Shown here: positions 1-9,158 of the stretch, piece after piece
Position numbering within the stretch: the first letter of the stretch is position 1
Layout of the letters: each line of letters starts with the position of its first letter
Source of the DNA: Simplicispira lacusdiani
Lineage (GTDB): Bacteria > Pseudomonadota > Gammaproteobacteria > Burkholderiales > Burkholderiaceae_C
Direction of reading: 5' to 3'
Assembly (NCBI RefSeq): GCF_003604195.1
Contig: NZ_QXGR01000002.1
Location: forward strand, 1 to 64,000
DNA length: 64,000 nt
The notes under the pieces: model-generated
Told to the model about the DNA's origin: nothing
The model's input: the letters and a program-made list of their open reading frames with translations, nothing else
Database searches by the model: none
Position numbers and translations under genes: made by a program

Positions 1-3000
1 GGCGCGTTCGCGCTGGCTGCTGGTGAGGTTGCCGTTGGGGTCGTATTGGTAGGTGGTGGTGTCCTTTGCATGGCCGCTGCCGCTGGTTTTGGTGAGGGCG
101 CTCAGGCGCCCGGCGCGGTCGTAGCTGACGCTCCAGGTGGTGGGGCTTTGGGCGAGGGTGCTGTGGCCGCTGTCGGTGTCTGCGGGGTGCCACAGATGTT
201 GGGTGAGGCTTTGGATGCGCCCTGCCCCATCGTACTGCTGGCTGGTGGTTTCTGTCGCGGTGGCCTGGCCTGCGCTGTTGTAGCTGCGGCTGGCGCTCAG
301 GCTGGTGGCTGCGCCGGGCAGGGTCCAGTTCCAGCCCTGGGGCTGGCCCAGGGGGCTCCAGGTGATGGCTTGCACCAGGCTTTGGCCGGCCCAGGCCAGC
401 GCGGTGATCTGGCCGGTGGCATCGCGCTGATATTGCAGTACCTGCCCGCCGGGGTAGATGGTGCTGGCCAGTAGGCCGCTGGCGTCGTATTGGTAGCCGA
501 TGCTACGGGTGTTGCCGCTGGCCAGGGTTTGGGTTTTGCGGGTGATGCGGCCCTGGGGGTCGCGCTCGTAGGTGGTGGTACCGCTGGTATCGGTGATGCT
601 GCTCAGGTACCCCACGGTGCCCTGGTCGTACTGCAGGGTGGTGCTGGCGCCATCGGGGTGGGTGATGCGCGTGGGGCGGCCCAGCAGGTCGCGCTCATAG
701 GTGGTGATGCGGCCCAGGGCGTCGGTCACTTGCTGGGGCAGGCCCAGGGCGTCGTACTGGGTGCGCTGCTGGCCGCTGTCGGGGCTGGTCTCCTGGGTGG
801 GGTTGCCTTGTGCGTCGCGCTGGTAGGTGGTGCTGACGCCTTTGTAGTCTTTGGCCTGGATGATGGCGTCCTGGGCGTTGTAGGCCAGGGCGGCGCTGGC
901 GTTGGCGGCGTTGGTGAGGGTTTGCACGCGGCGCAGGGCGTCGAGGCCGTAGTAGGTGGTTTCGCCCAGACCGTTGGTGGTGCTGGTGAGGTCGCCGTTG
1001 GCGTCATAGCCGTAGCGGGTGGTTTGCCCAGCCTGGATGATGCTTTCCACGCGGTTGAGGCTGTTGATGCTGCGCGCCAGTTGCCATACCTGGTGGCCCT
1101 GGGCATTGCGGATTTCTTCGCTGGTGCGGTTGCCCATGGGGTCGAGCTGGTAGCTGGCGCTGGCGCCGCGGTTGTCGCTCCAGCCCAACAGGCGCTGGGC
1201 GGCGTCGTATTGGTAGCTGATGCGGTGGCCGTGCGCAAAATGGGCGCTGGCCAGTTGGCCGCTGGGTGTGTAGGTGTAGTGGCTGGTGATGCCGCCCACG
1301 CTGGCGCTGAGCATGCGCCCGCGCAGGTCGTAGGTGTAGGTGCTGAGCACGCCGTTGGGGTCGGTCTGCGTGAGCACGCGGCCTGCACCGTCGTGGGTGT
1401 AGCGCTGGGTGTGGCCCAGGGCGTTGGTGCTTTGGGTGAGGTTGCCCAGGCTGTCGTACTGGTAGCTGGTCACCGCGCCGTTGGGGGCGGTTTCTGTGGC
1501 GACCAGGCTTTGGGGGGTGTAGGTCCAGCGCGTGGTGCGGGCGGTGGTGCCGTCGGTCACGGTTTGCGACAGGCGATTACCGCGTTCGTCATAGGTGTAT
1601 TCGGTGGTGCGGCCTACTTCGGTGATTTTGGTGGGCAAGCTCCATTGGGGGTGCCATTGGTATTGAGTATTGCGGGATTCGGGCAGGCCTACAGCCTGTG
1701 TAACAGCAATGGGTAGGCGACGAGCGGTATCCCACTGGCGGGTTTGTCTGACCCCAAGGAAATCCACTTCTTGCTCGACCAAACCAAGGTCGCTGAGCTC
1801 GCGACTGGCGGCGCTGTCTTTGGCTGGATCATTTCCTGGCAGATTCCCCCCCTTGACAACCAACTGTCCCATCTTGCCTGCGTATTGGTAAGTGCGCTGC
1901 GTGCCCAAAGGGTCAACCACGGTTGCGCTGCCAGCGGCCGGACTTTCCATCCGGTAGGCATTGGCGCCACCTGCAAGACTGGTACTGACAGCCCGCCCTT
2001 GCCCATCGTAAGCAATCGTTGCCCAGCGCTGGCCGCTCTCATCCACGATGCCGGTCAAGGCATGGGGATAGCCGGCGTTTTCATACAGATAGTTGCGACT
2101 TGTACCGTTCGGGAAAACAACGGCGCTTAATCGACCCTTTTCATCGTAGGAATATCCGATCCGACTGCCATCTGGCGTGATCAGCGACGTGATCTTGTCA
2201 TTGGTGTAAATAAAATCCAGCTTGCGACCGAAGGAGTTTTGCACAGAAGACAAACGCCCCATTCTGTCGTAGCTATAAGTTTTTCTCCATTGGTTGCGCT
2301 CAGTCTCTGATTGCAGCTTTCCATTGGCCGAGAAAATAATCGTTTTCCCGGAATCCCCGCCAAGGGCCAGACCCTGCCCCATATATACATACTTCCAACT
2401 GCCATCCGTCTCGCGATGCAGCATGTCGGCACTATTCAACGGCCGCCAAATGTCGCCCCCCGCCTTTGCAAAGGACCGCAGATTACCATCGGCAAAAATG
2501 ATGCCTACAGATTCTGGAGCCATCACCGGCGCAAATGCCAATACGGGCGCATGGATATGACTCCATGCCAGCCCCAGGCCATTACCCATGCGGGAGGAAT
2601 CCTTGGCTCGCAAACTACTGTAAATACGGACAAAGGAAAGAGCACCAGGCCCTTGCTCTGCCCAATCTGTTTCAACCAAAAACTCTTCGCCATACAGCGG
2701 AATGATGGGCTTCCCTCCGCTCTGCCCATCGGCACCACACATAGGCCTTAAAGGTCGACATTGATTGGTTGCCAGATCTTCCTGGTAATCATTATTGCAG
2801 TTGCACTTGCCGTCTATCAGTGTGCTGTTTTCTGGGCAGTCAGACCTTATGCGACTGTTCAATGATGTCTTGTGTGAGTTTTCGCCGCTCCATGGATTAA
2901 CAGTCACCCAGACACATTCACCGACCCATGTACCATGCCATGGCCCTGTATTTTGCGGACCAACATATATCCAAGACAATAAGCCAGGATTATATCTCTC

Positions 3001-3282
3001 GCTCTGACTTCGCCAGTATTCATATTCATCCCGGCACGCAGCATCTCTGCTGTAAAACCATTTATTTCCATTATGGATATTTGAATTGTACTCCTTCAAC
3101 AATCCCAAACCAGACCATGCCGACTGCATGAACAAGCACAAAATCGCCATGGCACCAGCCCATTTCAAGGAGAGAAGTAGCGCCATACAATTTCTCAGCC
3201 CCCGAAGCCACCTGGGATAATTTTTCATATTTTTCATATTTTTCATGCTTGCCCATGGATAATTTCTTCTGACGCCAACCAT
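1..3282 (-). CDS. RHS/YD-repeat protein, exported, 3' end beyond the window
   Basis: The minus-strand frame is open from ATG at 3282 to the left edge (1094 codons, no stop), so the C-terminus is missing. AGGAGA lies 6 nt before the ATG. Residues 1 to about 55 form a basic stretch followed by a hydrophobic segment (LLLSLKWAGAMAILCLFM), a probable signal peptide or anchor. A cysteine-containing region follows to about residue 185, then a segment typical of RHS N-termini (CGADGQSGGKPIIPLYGEEF). From about residue 330 onward there are dense YD repeats such as YSYDRMGRL, YQYDSLGNL and YTYDLRGRM. RHS proteins build a hollow beta shell that often encloses a C-terminal toxin; the toxin end cannot be seen here. 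The first 1 kb of the gene has lower G+C than the repeat region. The family call is firm, the role is inferred. Confidence 0.9.
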   Translation of the reverse strand, partial: MVGVRRNYPWASMKNMKNMKNYPRWLRGLRNCMALLLSLKWAGAMAILCLFMQSAWSGLGLLKEYNSNIHNGNKWFYSRDAACRDEYEYWRSQSERYNPGLLSWIYVGPQNTGPWHGTWVGECVWVTVNPWSGENSHKTSLNSRIRSDCPENSTLIDGKCNCNNDYQEDLATNQCRPLRPMCGADGQSGGKPIIPLYGEEFLVETDWAEQGPGALSFVRIYSSLRAKDSSRMGNGLGLAWSHIHAPVLAFAPVMAPESVGIIFADGNLRSFAKAGGDIWRPLNSADMLHRETDGSWKYVYMGQGLALGGDSGKTIIFSANGKLQSETERNQWRKTYSYDRMGRLSSVQNSFGRKLDFIYTNDKITSLITPDGSRIGYSYDEKGRLSAVVFPNGTSRNYLYENAGYPHALTGIVDESGQRWATIAYDGQGRAVSTSLAGGANAYRMESPAAGSATVVDPLGTQRTYQYAGKMGQLVVKGGNLPGNDPAKDSAASRELSDLGLVEQEVDFLGVRQTRQWDTARRLPIAVTQAVGLPESRNTQYQWHPQWSLPTKITEVGRTTEYTYDERGNRLSQTVTDGTTARTTRWTYTPQSLVATETAPNGAVTSYQYDSLGNLTQSTNALGHTQRYTHDGAGRVLTQTDPNGVLSTYTYDLRGRMLSASVGGITSHYTYTPSGQLASAHFAHGHRISYQYDAAQRLLGWSDNRGASASYQLDPMGNRTSEEIRNAQGHQVWQLARSINSLNRVESIIQAGQTTRYGYDANGDLTSTTNGLGETTYYGLDALRRVQTLTNAANASAALAYNAQDAIIQAKDYKGVSTTYQRDAQGNPTQETSPDSGQQRTQYDALGLPQQVTDALGRITTYERDLLGRPTRITHPDGASTTLQYDQGTVGYLSSITDTSGTTTYERDPQGRITRKTQTLASGNTRSIGYQYDASGLLASTIYPGGQVLQYQRDATGQITALAWAGQSLVQAITWSPLGQPQGWNWTLPGAATSLSASRSYNSAGQATATETTSQQYDGAGRIQSLTQHLWHPADTDSGHSTLAQSPTTWSVSYDRAGRLSALTKTSGSGHAKDTTTYQYDPNGNLTSSQRERA
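3220..3246 (-). repeat. Three 9-bp tandem repeats at the RHS N-terminus
   Basis: Three perfect copies of ATGAAAAAT (read on the minus strand) encode Met-Lys-Asn three times in the RHS leader. Each copy carries an in-frame ATG, so the unit could also serve as alternative starts. Only the ATG at 3282 has a good Shine-Dalgarno sequence. Confidence 0.85.
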
Positions 3283-3542
3283 TCACTGTCTCCTATCGAG
3301 CGATGCGGCAGGTCTGCACTTCATAATATTGAACAACAAAGATACCTATGGGTCAGTGACCCGTATTGATATTTAGCAAAATTGAGCACAATGCCAATAA
3401 AAACCAACAGCAACGAAACAATGTGTAATTCAAGAGAATTTCTGAACCCGTCGCCCCAGGCACCTCACTTTCAAAGACGAGACCATCACGCGTCTATCAT
3501 TCACGCCAAGCACTCTTTCGGAATCTCAGGACGATCACCGCC
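3283..3542. promoter_or_regulatory. Divergent intergenic region between RHS gene and gsp operon
   Basis: These 260 bp separate the RHS start (minus) from gspG (plus) and are clearly more A+T-rich than the gsp genes. Promoters for both directions should lie here, but I could not identify a convincing -35/-10 pair or operator by eye. Confidence 0.4.
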
Positions 3543-3992
3543 ATGAACTCACGCTTCTTCCGCTCCTCACGTGTTCGCCGATATGCGACGACCGGCTTCA
3601 CCCTGATCGAGCTGATGGTGGTGCTGGTCATCATCGGCGTGCTGGCAGCGCTCATCGTGCCCAACGTGCTCGACCGCGCCGACGACGCGCGCACCACGGC
3701 GGCGCGCACCGATGTCACCAACCTCATGCAGGCGCTCAAGCTCTACCGCCTGGACAACCAGCGCTATCCCACTTCGGAGCAAGGTCTGCAGGCACTGATC
3801 GCCAAGCCGACCTCGGGCCCACAGCCGCTGAACTGGAAGCCCTACCTCGAAAAGCTTCCCAACGACCCCTGGGGCCGCCCCTACCAGTACCTGAGCCCCG
3901 GCGTGAAGGGCGAGGTGGACGTGATGTCGTTCGGTGCCGATGGGCAGTCCGGCGGCGAGGGCAAGGACGCCGATATCGGCAGTTGGCAATAA
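3543..3992 (+). CDS. gspG: Type II secretion major pseudopilin GspG
   Basis: The 149-residue product is the main subunit of the periplasmic pseudopilus that pushes substrates through the secretin. A prepilin leader ends at Gly18, followed by FTLIELMVVLVII with the Glu5 of the mature protein (Glu23). The C-terminal half has the GspG core with PTSEQGLQAL, DPWGRPYQY and a calcium-loop-like SFGADGQSGGEG. Length and motifs fit the family exactly. It is the first gene of the visible operon. A prepilin peptidase for cleavage is not encoded in the window. Confidence 0.97.
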   Translation: MNSRFFRSSRVRRYATTGFTLIELMVVLVIIGVLAALIVPNVLDRADDARTTAARTDVTNLMQALKLYRLDNQRYPTSEQGLQALIAKPTSGPQPLNWKPYLEKLPNDPWGRPYQYLSPGVKGEVDVMSFGADGQSGGEGKDADIGSWQ

Positions 3993-4023
3993 ACCGCTCG
4001 CCTTTTTCGGTCATCTCCAGCGC

Positions 4024-4500
4024 ATGAAACGGGCTTCGTCCCCTGTCAGCGGACGCCGCGCAAGGGCCGCCGGGAGCGGTGCGGCGGCACGGGGCTTCAC
4101 CCTGCTGGAGCTGCTGGTGGTCGTCGCCATCATGGCGCTGGCCACGGCCGGCGTGGGACTGGCGCTGCGCGACGGCGGGCAGGCGCAGCTCGAACGCGAG
4201 GCCGAACGGCTGGCGGCGCTGCTAGAAGCAGGCCGCGCCCAATCGCGCGCCAGCGGCACGCCGGTGCGATGGCGCGCCGTGCCCGGCGGGTTCCGCTTCG
4301 ATGGCCTGCCCGCCACCGCGCTGCCCACGCAATGGCTGGTTCCCGAAACCCAGGTGCTCGGCCCGGCCGCGCTGGTGCTGGGCCCCGAGCCGCTGATTGC
4401 CTCCCAACAGGTGCTGCTGTCCCACCCCTCTCTTCCCGGGCGCATGCTGCGGGTGTCCACCGACGGGCTGCGGCCCTTCGCCGTGGAGGCCCAGCCATGA
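4024..4500 (+). CDS. gspH: Type II secretion minor pseudopilin GspH
   Basis: ATG at 4024 gives 158 residues with a 24-residue leader ending in Gly24 before FTLLELLVVVAIMALA, including Glu29 (mature Glu5). The upstream ATG at 3934 would overlap gspG by 59 bp and add an unlikely long leader. GspH is a minor subunit that joins the pseudopilus tip with GspI, J and K. The stop overlaps the gspI start (ATGA), which implies translational coupling. Confidence 0.9.
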   Translation: MKRASSPVSGRRARAAGSGAAARGFTLLELLVVVAIMALATAGVGLALRDGGQAQLEREAERLAALLEAGRAQSRASGTPVRWRAVPGGFRFDGLPATALPTQWLVPETQVLGPAALVLGPEPLIASQQVLLSHPSLPGRMLRVSTDGLRPFAVEAQP

Positions 4501-4859
4501 CACGGCCTCAGCGCGGCTTCACGCTGGTCGAGGTGCTGGTGGCCCTGGGCATCGTGGCCATCGCGCTGATGGCCGGCTCCCAGGCCACCGCGGCGCTCAC
4601 GCGCAACGCGCAGCGCCAGTCCGACGTGCTGCTGGCCCAGGTCTGTGCCGAAAACGAACTCATCAAGGCCCGCCTGTCGCGCCAGATGCCCGACGTGGGC
4701 GACAGCAGCCAGCCCTGCGAGCAGGCCGGGCGCGTGTTCAGCGTGGCCGTGATCGTGCGGCCCACGCCCAACCCGAGCTTCCGGCGCGTGGATGCGCAGG
4801 TGCTCGATGAAGCGGCCAGCCCGGTGCTGCGCCTCTCCACCATCATCGGGAGGCGCTGA
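4497..4859 (+). CDS. gspI: Type II secretion minor pseudopilin GspI
   Basis: 120 residues with a very short leader ending at Gly7, then FTLVEVLVALGIVAIALMAG with Glu12 as mature Glu5. GspI nucleates the pseudopilus tip with GspJ and GspK. The start overlaps the gspH stop by 4 bp; longer upstream starts in this frame lie inside gspH and are not credible. The next gene begins 2 bp after the stop. Confidence 0.93.
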   Translation: MTRPQRGFTLVEVLVALGIVAIALMAGSQATAALTRNAQRQSDVLLAQVCAENELIKARLSRQMPDVGDSSQPCEQAGRVFSVAVIVRPTPNPSFRRVDAQVLDEAASPVLRLSTIIGRR

Positions 4860-4861
4860 AC

Positions 4862-5533
4862 ATGCGTCCAGGCGCCCGCTCCCGCGGCTTCACGCTGGTG
4901 GAACTGCTCGTGGCCATCGCGGCCATGGGCCTCATGGCCCTGCTGAGCTGGCGCGGGCTCGATGGCATGGTGCGCGCGCAGGAACAGACGCGCGCGCGCG
5001 GCGACCAGCTCCTGACCCTGCAGACCGCGCTGGCGCAGTGGAGCGCGGACCTCGACGCACTGCAACCCCTACCCCATGCCATGCCACTGGACTGGGATGG
5101 CCAGGTGCTGCGCCTGACACGGCGCGGCAGCGCCTTGGTGGACGAGGGCGCGATCGTGGTGGCCTGGACGCGGCGCAATGTGCAGGGCCAGGACCTGTGG
5201 CTGCGCTGGCAGTCGCCGCCGCTGCGCACCCGCGCGCAATGGCAGCAGGCCTGGCTGCAGGCCGCGACCTGGGCCCGCAACCCCGGCGAGGCCGAGCGGC
5301 GCGGCGAGGTGGCGCTGTTCCCGCTAGCGGGCTGGCGCGTGTATTACTACCGGGGCGATGCCTGGACCAACCCCATGTCCAGCGGCGACACTCCGGCCGA
5401 CAGCGCCGTCGCCGCCAGCGCGCTCATCCCGGACGGCGTGCGCCTGCAGATCGAGCTGCCGCCCGGCCAGGCGCTTGCCGGGCAGATCACGCGCGACTGG
5501 ATCAACCCGCGCAAGGGCGGAGGCAAGACGTGA
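4862..5533 (+). CDS. gspJ: Type II secretion minor pseudopilin GspJ
   Basis: 223 residues. The prepilin leader ends at Gly9, followed by FTLVELLVAIAAMGLMALLSW with Glu14 at mature position 5. The region after the helix has the GspJ pattern of a minor-tip subunit (LTLQTALAQWSADLDAL, GWRVYYYR). It overlaps gspK by 4 bp (GTGA). Confidence 0.93.
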   Translation: MRPGARSRGFTLVELLVAIAAMGLMALLSWRGLDGMVRAQEQTRARGDQLLTLQTALAQWSADLDALQPLPHAMPLDWDGQVLRLTRRGSALVDEGAIVVAWTRRNVQGQDLWLRWQSPPLRTRAQWQQAWLQAATWARNPGEAERRGEVALFPLAGWRVYYYRGDAWTNPMSSGDTPADSAVAASALIPDGVRLQIELPPGQALAGQITRDWINPRKGGGKT

Positions 5534-6525
5534 GAACGCACCTCCCATCGCCCGAGCGCACGCGCGGCGCGGCGCTGCTCGCCGCCATGCTCACCGTGAC
5601 GCTGGTCGCCACCTTCGCCGCCGCGGCCTTGTGGCGGCAGTGGCGCGCCATCGAGGTGGAGACCGCCGAGCGCGCCCGCGTGCAGTCGGCCTGGATCCTG
5701 CTGGGCGCGCTCGACTGGTCGCGCCTGATCCTTGTCGAGGATGGGCGCGCCGGCGGCGCCGACCACCTGGCAGAGCCCTGGGCCGTGCCGCTGGAGGAAG
5801 CCCGCCTGTCCACCTTCCTGGCGGCCGACCGCAACGTGGCACAGCAGGACGATGCCGCATCCGGCGTGCAGGACGCCTTTCTCTCGGGCCGGATCATCGA
5901 CCTCCAGTCGCGCCTGAACCTGGCCAACCTCGTCAACGGCACCACGGTACACGAGGCCACGCTGGCCCAGTTCACGCGCCTTTTCACGCAACTGGGCCTG
6001 CCCGGGCAGGAACTGACCGTGCTGGTGCAGGGACTGCGCCAGGCACAGGAGCCCGCCGCCGGCAGCGCGAGCGCGCCACTGATGCCGCAGACCCTGGAAC
6101 AGCTCACCTGGCTGGGACTGTCGGCAGCCACCATCGCGGCCCTGGCGCCGCACGTCACGCTGCTGCCCGAGCGCAAGCCACTGAACCTCAACACCGCCGG
6201 GGTCGAGGCGCTGCTGGCCGGCATCGAGGGGCTGGACCTGGCGGGCGCCAACAAGATCATGGCGGTGCGGCAGATGCAGCCTTTCAAATCCCTCGACGAA
6301 GTCACCGCGCTGCTCAATCCCACCGCGAGGGTGGACAGCAATGCCCACGCGGTGGCATCGTCCTTCTTCGAGGTCCATGGCCGCCTGCGCCTGGGCGACG
6401 CCGTGGTGCAGGAGCGCTCCCTGGTGCGCCGCCAGGGCCTGGAAGTGGCCACGGTCTGGCGCGAGCGAGGCGCACAGCTCCAGGCCGGCATGCCCCCTAC
6501 AATGGCCCGCGAAAACCGTCCATGA
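5530..6525 (+). CDS. gspK: Type II secretion pseudopilus tip protein GspK
   Basis: A GTG start overlapping the gspJ stop gives 331 residues. The leader ends at Gly13 and is followed by AALLAAMLTVTLVATFAAAAL with no glutamate at mature position 5, which is characteristic of GspK. The C-terminal part contains the helix-hairpin-helix-like LNLNTAGVEALLAGIEGL typical of GspK. It caps the pseudopilus. An ATG-initiated frame from 4792 exists but would overlap all of gspJ. Confidence 0.92.
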   Translation: MRTHLPSPERTRGAALLAAMLTVTLVATFAAAALWRQWRAIEVETAERARVQSAWILLGALDWSRLILVEDGRAGGADHLAEPWAVPLEEARLSTFLAADRNVAQQDDAASGVQDAFLSGRIIDLQSRLNLANLVNGTTVHEATLAQFTRLFTQLGLPGQELTVLVQGLRQAQEPAAGSASAPLMPQTLEQLTWLGLSAATIAALAPHVTLLPERKPLNLNTAGVEALLAGIEGLDLAGANKIMAVRQMQPFKSLDEVTALLNPTARVDSNAHAVASSFFEVHGRLRLGDAVVQERSLVRRQGLEVATVWRERGAQLQAGMPPTMARENRP

Positions 6526-7757
6526 GCACCCTGATCCTCACCCTGCCCCTGGCGCGCTCCGGCCCCGCCACCGAATACCGCTACACGCTGAGCGCCGACG
6601 GCCACGGCGCCACGCGCCATGCCAGCGCCCCGGCCGCCCTGCTGCCCGCCCCCGGCCGCGCGGGAGAAGTGGTGGCCGTGGTGCCGGCGCAGGCCCTGTC
6701 GTGGCAGCGCGTGCAGCTGCCGCCCGGCGTCGGTCTGCAGGCCCCACGCCTGCGTCCGGTGCTCGAAGGCCTGCTGGAAGAGCGCCTGCTCGATGAGCCC
6801 GCGCAGCTGCATTTCGCGCTGGAACCCGGTGCCAAGTCCGGCGCCCTGGCCTGGGTCGCCATCTGCGACCGTGCCTGGCTGCGCGAGTCGCTGCAGGCGC
6901 TCGAAGCCTCCGGCCGGCCAGTGGCGCGCGTGGTGCCCGAATTCGCGCCCGGCCCCACGGCGAGCGGCCAGTGCGAGCTGCACGCCCTGGGCACGCCCGA
7001 GGATGCGCTGCTGGTTCTCACCGGCCAGGGCGAGGCCCAGGCAGTGGCCGTGCTGCCACTCTCGGCCGCCGCGCTGGCGCTGGCAGGGCCCACGCCACCT
7101 GGGGAGGACCCGCTTCCCGTGCTGGCCGAGCCTGCCGTGGCCGCGCTGGCGGAGAAAACCCTGGGCCGCCCGGTGCACCTGCTGACCGACAGCGAGCGCG
7201 TCCTGCGCGCGGCGCGCGGCGGCTGGGACCTGGCGCAGTTCGACCTCGCCAATTCCGGCCATGCGCGCGCGCTGCGCAAGGCTGGCGGACTGGCCGGCGC
7301 CCTGCTGCGCGCGCCGCAATGGCGCGCAGCGCGCTGGGGCGCGCTGGTGCTGGCCCTCGCCCACCTGGCCGGCCTCAATGCCTGGGCCTGGCAAGAGCGC
7401 CAGGCGCTCGCCGCCAAGCAGGCCGGCGTGCACAGCACCCTCACGCAAACCTTCCCGCAGGTCAAGGTGGTGGTCGATGCCCCGGTGCAGATGGAGCGCG
7501 AGCTGGTCCAGTTGCGCCAGGCCGCCGGCACACTCTCGCCCCGCGACCTCGAACCCCTGCTCGCCGCGGCCGCCCAGGCCCTGCCGCCAGGGCAGCCCCC
7601 CACGGCCCTCGACTACGCCAGCGGCGAACTGCGCCTGCGCGGCATCACGCTCGACCCGCAGGCACTGGCCACGGCCGAGAGCACCGCGCACGCCAGCGGC
7701 CACCAGCTGCGCACCGAGGGCGACAGCCTGGTGCTGCGCACCACACCCACCCCATGA
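6522..7757 (+). CDS. gspL: Type II secretion inner-membrane platform protein GspL
   Basis: 411 residues. The N-terminal two thirds form the cytoplasmic actin-like domain that binds GspE (SWQRVQLPPG, LLEERLLDEP motifs). One transmembrane helix lies near residues 271-291 (WGALVLALAHLAGLNAWAW), followed by a periplasmic ferredoxin-like domain. GspL links the ATPase to GspM and the pseudopilus. It overlaps gspK and gspM by 4 bp on each side. Confidence 0.93.
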   Translation: MSTLILTLPLARSGPATEYRYTLSADGHGATRHASAPAALLPAPGRAGEVVAVVPAQALSWQRVQLPPGVGLQAPRLRPVLEGLLEERLLDEPAQLHFALEPGAKSGALAWVAICDRAWLRESLQALEASGRPVARVVPEFAPGPTASGQCELHALGTPEDALLVLTGQGEAQAVAVLPLSAAALALAGPTPPGEDPLPVLAEPAVAALAEKTLGRPVHLLTDSERVLRAARGGWDLAQFDLANSGHARALRKAGGLAGALLRAPQWRAARWGALVLALAHLAGLNAWAWQERQALAAKQAGVHSTLTQTFPQVKVVVDAPVQMERELVQLRQAAGTLSPRDLEPLLAAAAQALPPGQPPTALDYASGELRLRGITLDPQALATAESTAHASGHQLRTEGDSLVLRTTPTP

Positions 7758-8320
7758 CCCCCGGCATGCACCGCACCGACAGCCCCTCCTCCGCCCTGCA
7801 GGCCCGCTGGCAGGCCCTGGCGCCGCGCGAACAGAACCTGCTGCTTGCCGCTGGCGCGCTCGTGGCCGCCGCGCTGCTGTGGTGGCTGGCGCTGGCCCCG
7901 GCGCTGCAGACGCTGCGCGGCGCGGGCCCGCGCCATGCCGCCCTCGACGCACAGCTGCAGCGCATGCAGGCCCTGCAGGCCGAGGCCGTGCAGTTGCAGG
8001 CCCTGCCACGCGCCAACCCCGACGAGGCCCAGCGTGCCCTGCAAGCCTCGGTGACCGAAACCCTGGGCGCCAGTGCCCGCCTTGCCCTGGCAGGCGACCG
8101 CGCCACACTGACCCTCCGGGGCACGCCCGCCGATGCCCTGGCCGCCTGGCTGGCACAGGCGCGCGCCAACGCACGGGCCGTGCCCCAGGAAATGCACCTG
8201 GTCCGCGCCCAGCCCGCCGAAAGCCGTGCCGCGCGGACGGCCCCACAGCCCGAGCGCCCCCAGGCCACCGCCCCGGTGCGCTGGGACGGCACCATCGTGC
8301 TGGCCCTGCCGCAACGCTGA
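7754..8320 (+). CDS. gspM: Type II secretion platform protein GspM
   Basis: 188 residues with a short cytoplasmic tail, one membrane helix at about residues 30-52 (LLLAAGALVAAALLWWLALAP), a coiled-coil-prone segment rich in Gln/Leu/Ala, and a C-terminal periplasmic domain. GspM is the partner of GspL. Sequence conservation in this family is low; the call rests on architecture plus position between gspL and gspN. Confidence 0.88.
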   Translation: MTPGMHRTDSPSSALQARWQALAPREQNLLLAAGALVAAALLWWLALAPALQTLRGAGPRHAALDAQLQRMQALQAEAVQLQALPRANPDEAQRALQASVTETLGASARLALAGDRATLTLRGTPADALAAWLAQARANARAVPQEMHLVRAQPAESRAARTAPQPERPQATAPVRWDGTIVLALPQR

Positions 8321-8326
8321 GAACGC

Positions 8327-9145
8327 GTGAACGACTACGCCGTGAGCCGCCCCCGCCGCCACACCCCGCCACCCGGAGCGCAGGCCCCGTGGGGCTGGGC
8401 CGTGGCGGGCTTGCTCGCTGGCGCCACCTGCGCGGTGCTCGCCTTCATGCCCGCGCGGTGGCTGGCCGCCGGCGTGGCCCAGGCCAGCGGCGAACGCGTG
8501 CTGCTGGCCGAACCGAGGGGCACGGCCTGGAACGGCTCGGCGCGGCTGGTGCTGACCGGCGGCGCCGCCAGCCAGGACCGCGCCGCCCTGCCCGGCCGCC
8601 TGCACTGGCGGCTGCGCCCCGGCTGGAGCGGGCTGCGGGCAGAGGTCCGCGCCGAATGCTGCACCCCGGCGCCGCTGCACCTGGCGCTGCGGCCACGCTG
8701 GAACGGCGCCCACGTCACCGTCGCCGATGGCCAGAGCCAGTGGCCCGCCGCCGTGCTGACCGGCCTGGGCACGCCCTGGAACACGCTGCAGCCCCAGGGC
8801 CAGCTCGCGCTGCAGACCCAGGGCCTGCAGGCCGACTGGGCCGCCGGGCGCCTGGTGCTGGCGGGCCAGGCGCGGCTCGATGCGCTGGAGATCTCCTCGC
8901 GCCTGTCCACGCTGCGCCCCATGGGCAGCTACCGCCTCACGCTGGCGGGCGGCGCCGCGCCCACGCTCGCGCTGCAGACCCTGCGGGGCGACCTGCAGCT
9001 CTCGGGCAACGGCCAATGGGTGGGCCAGCGCCTGCGCTTCACGGGTGAGGCCAGCGCCGCGCCCGAGCGCGAGGGCGCGCTGTCCAACCTGCTCAACATC
9101 ATCGGGCGGCGCAATGGCGCGCGCTCCCTCATTTCGCTGGGTTGA
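8327..9145 (+). CDS. gspN: Type II secretion protein GspN
   Basis: A GTG start gives 272 residues. One N-terminal membrane helix (WGWAVAGLLAGATCAVLAFMPARWL) is followed by a periplasmic region with GTAWNGSARLVL, LHWRLRPGWSG and TLRPMGSYRLTL, the pattern of the GspN family. GspN is a non-core accessory found in some T2SS operons. It starts 6 bp after gspM and precedes the secretin gene. Confidence 0.88.
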   Translation: MNDYAVSRPRRHTPPPGAQAPWGWAVAGLLAGATCAVLAFMPARWLAAGVAQASGERVLLAEPRGTAWNGSARLVLTGGAASQDRAALPGRLHWRLRPGWSGLRAEVRAECCTPAPLHLALRPRWNGAHVTVADGQSQWPAAVLTGLGTPWNTLQPQGQLALQTQGLQADWAAGRLVLAGQARLDALEISSRLSTLRPMGSYRLTLAGGAAPTLALQTLRGDLQLSGNGQWVGQRLRFTGEASAAPEREGALSNLLNIIGRRNGARSLISLG

Positions 9146-9158
9146 ACCTGGAAACCGT

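Noticed and set aside
490-1716. A 408-codon plus-strand frame in the RHS region
   Set aside because: The minus strand reads as continuous YD repeats; the plus-strand product is a Gly/Val/Ala repeat mirror of them.
5502-8372. A 956-codon minus-strand frame across gspK-gspM
   Set aside because: Shadow of three recognisable T2SS genes with coupled starts; composition is random for this G+C content.
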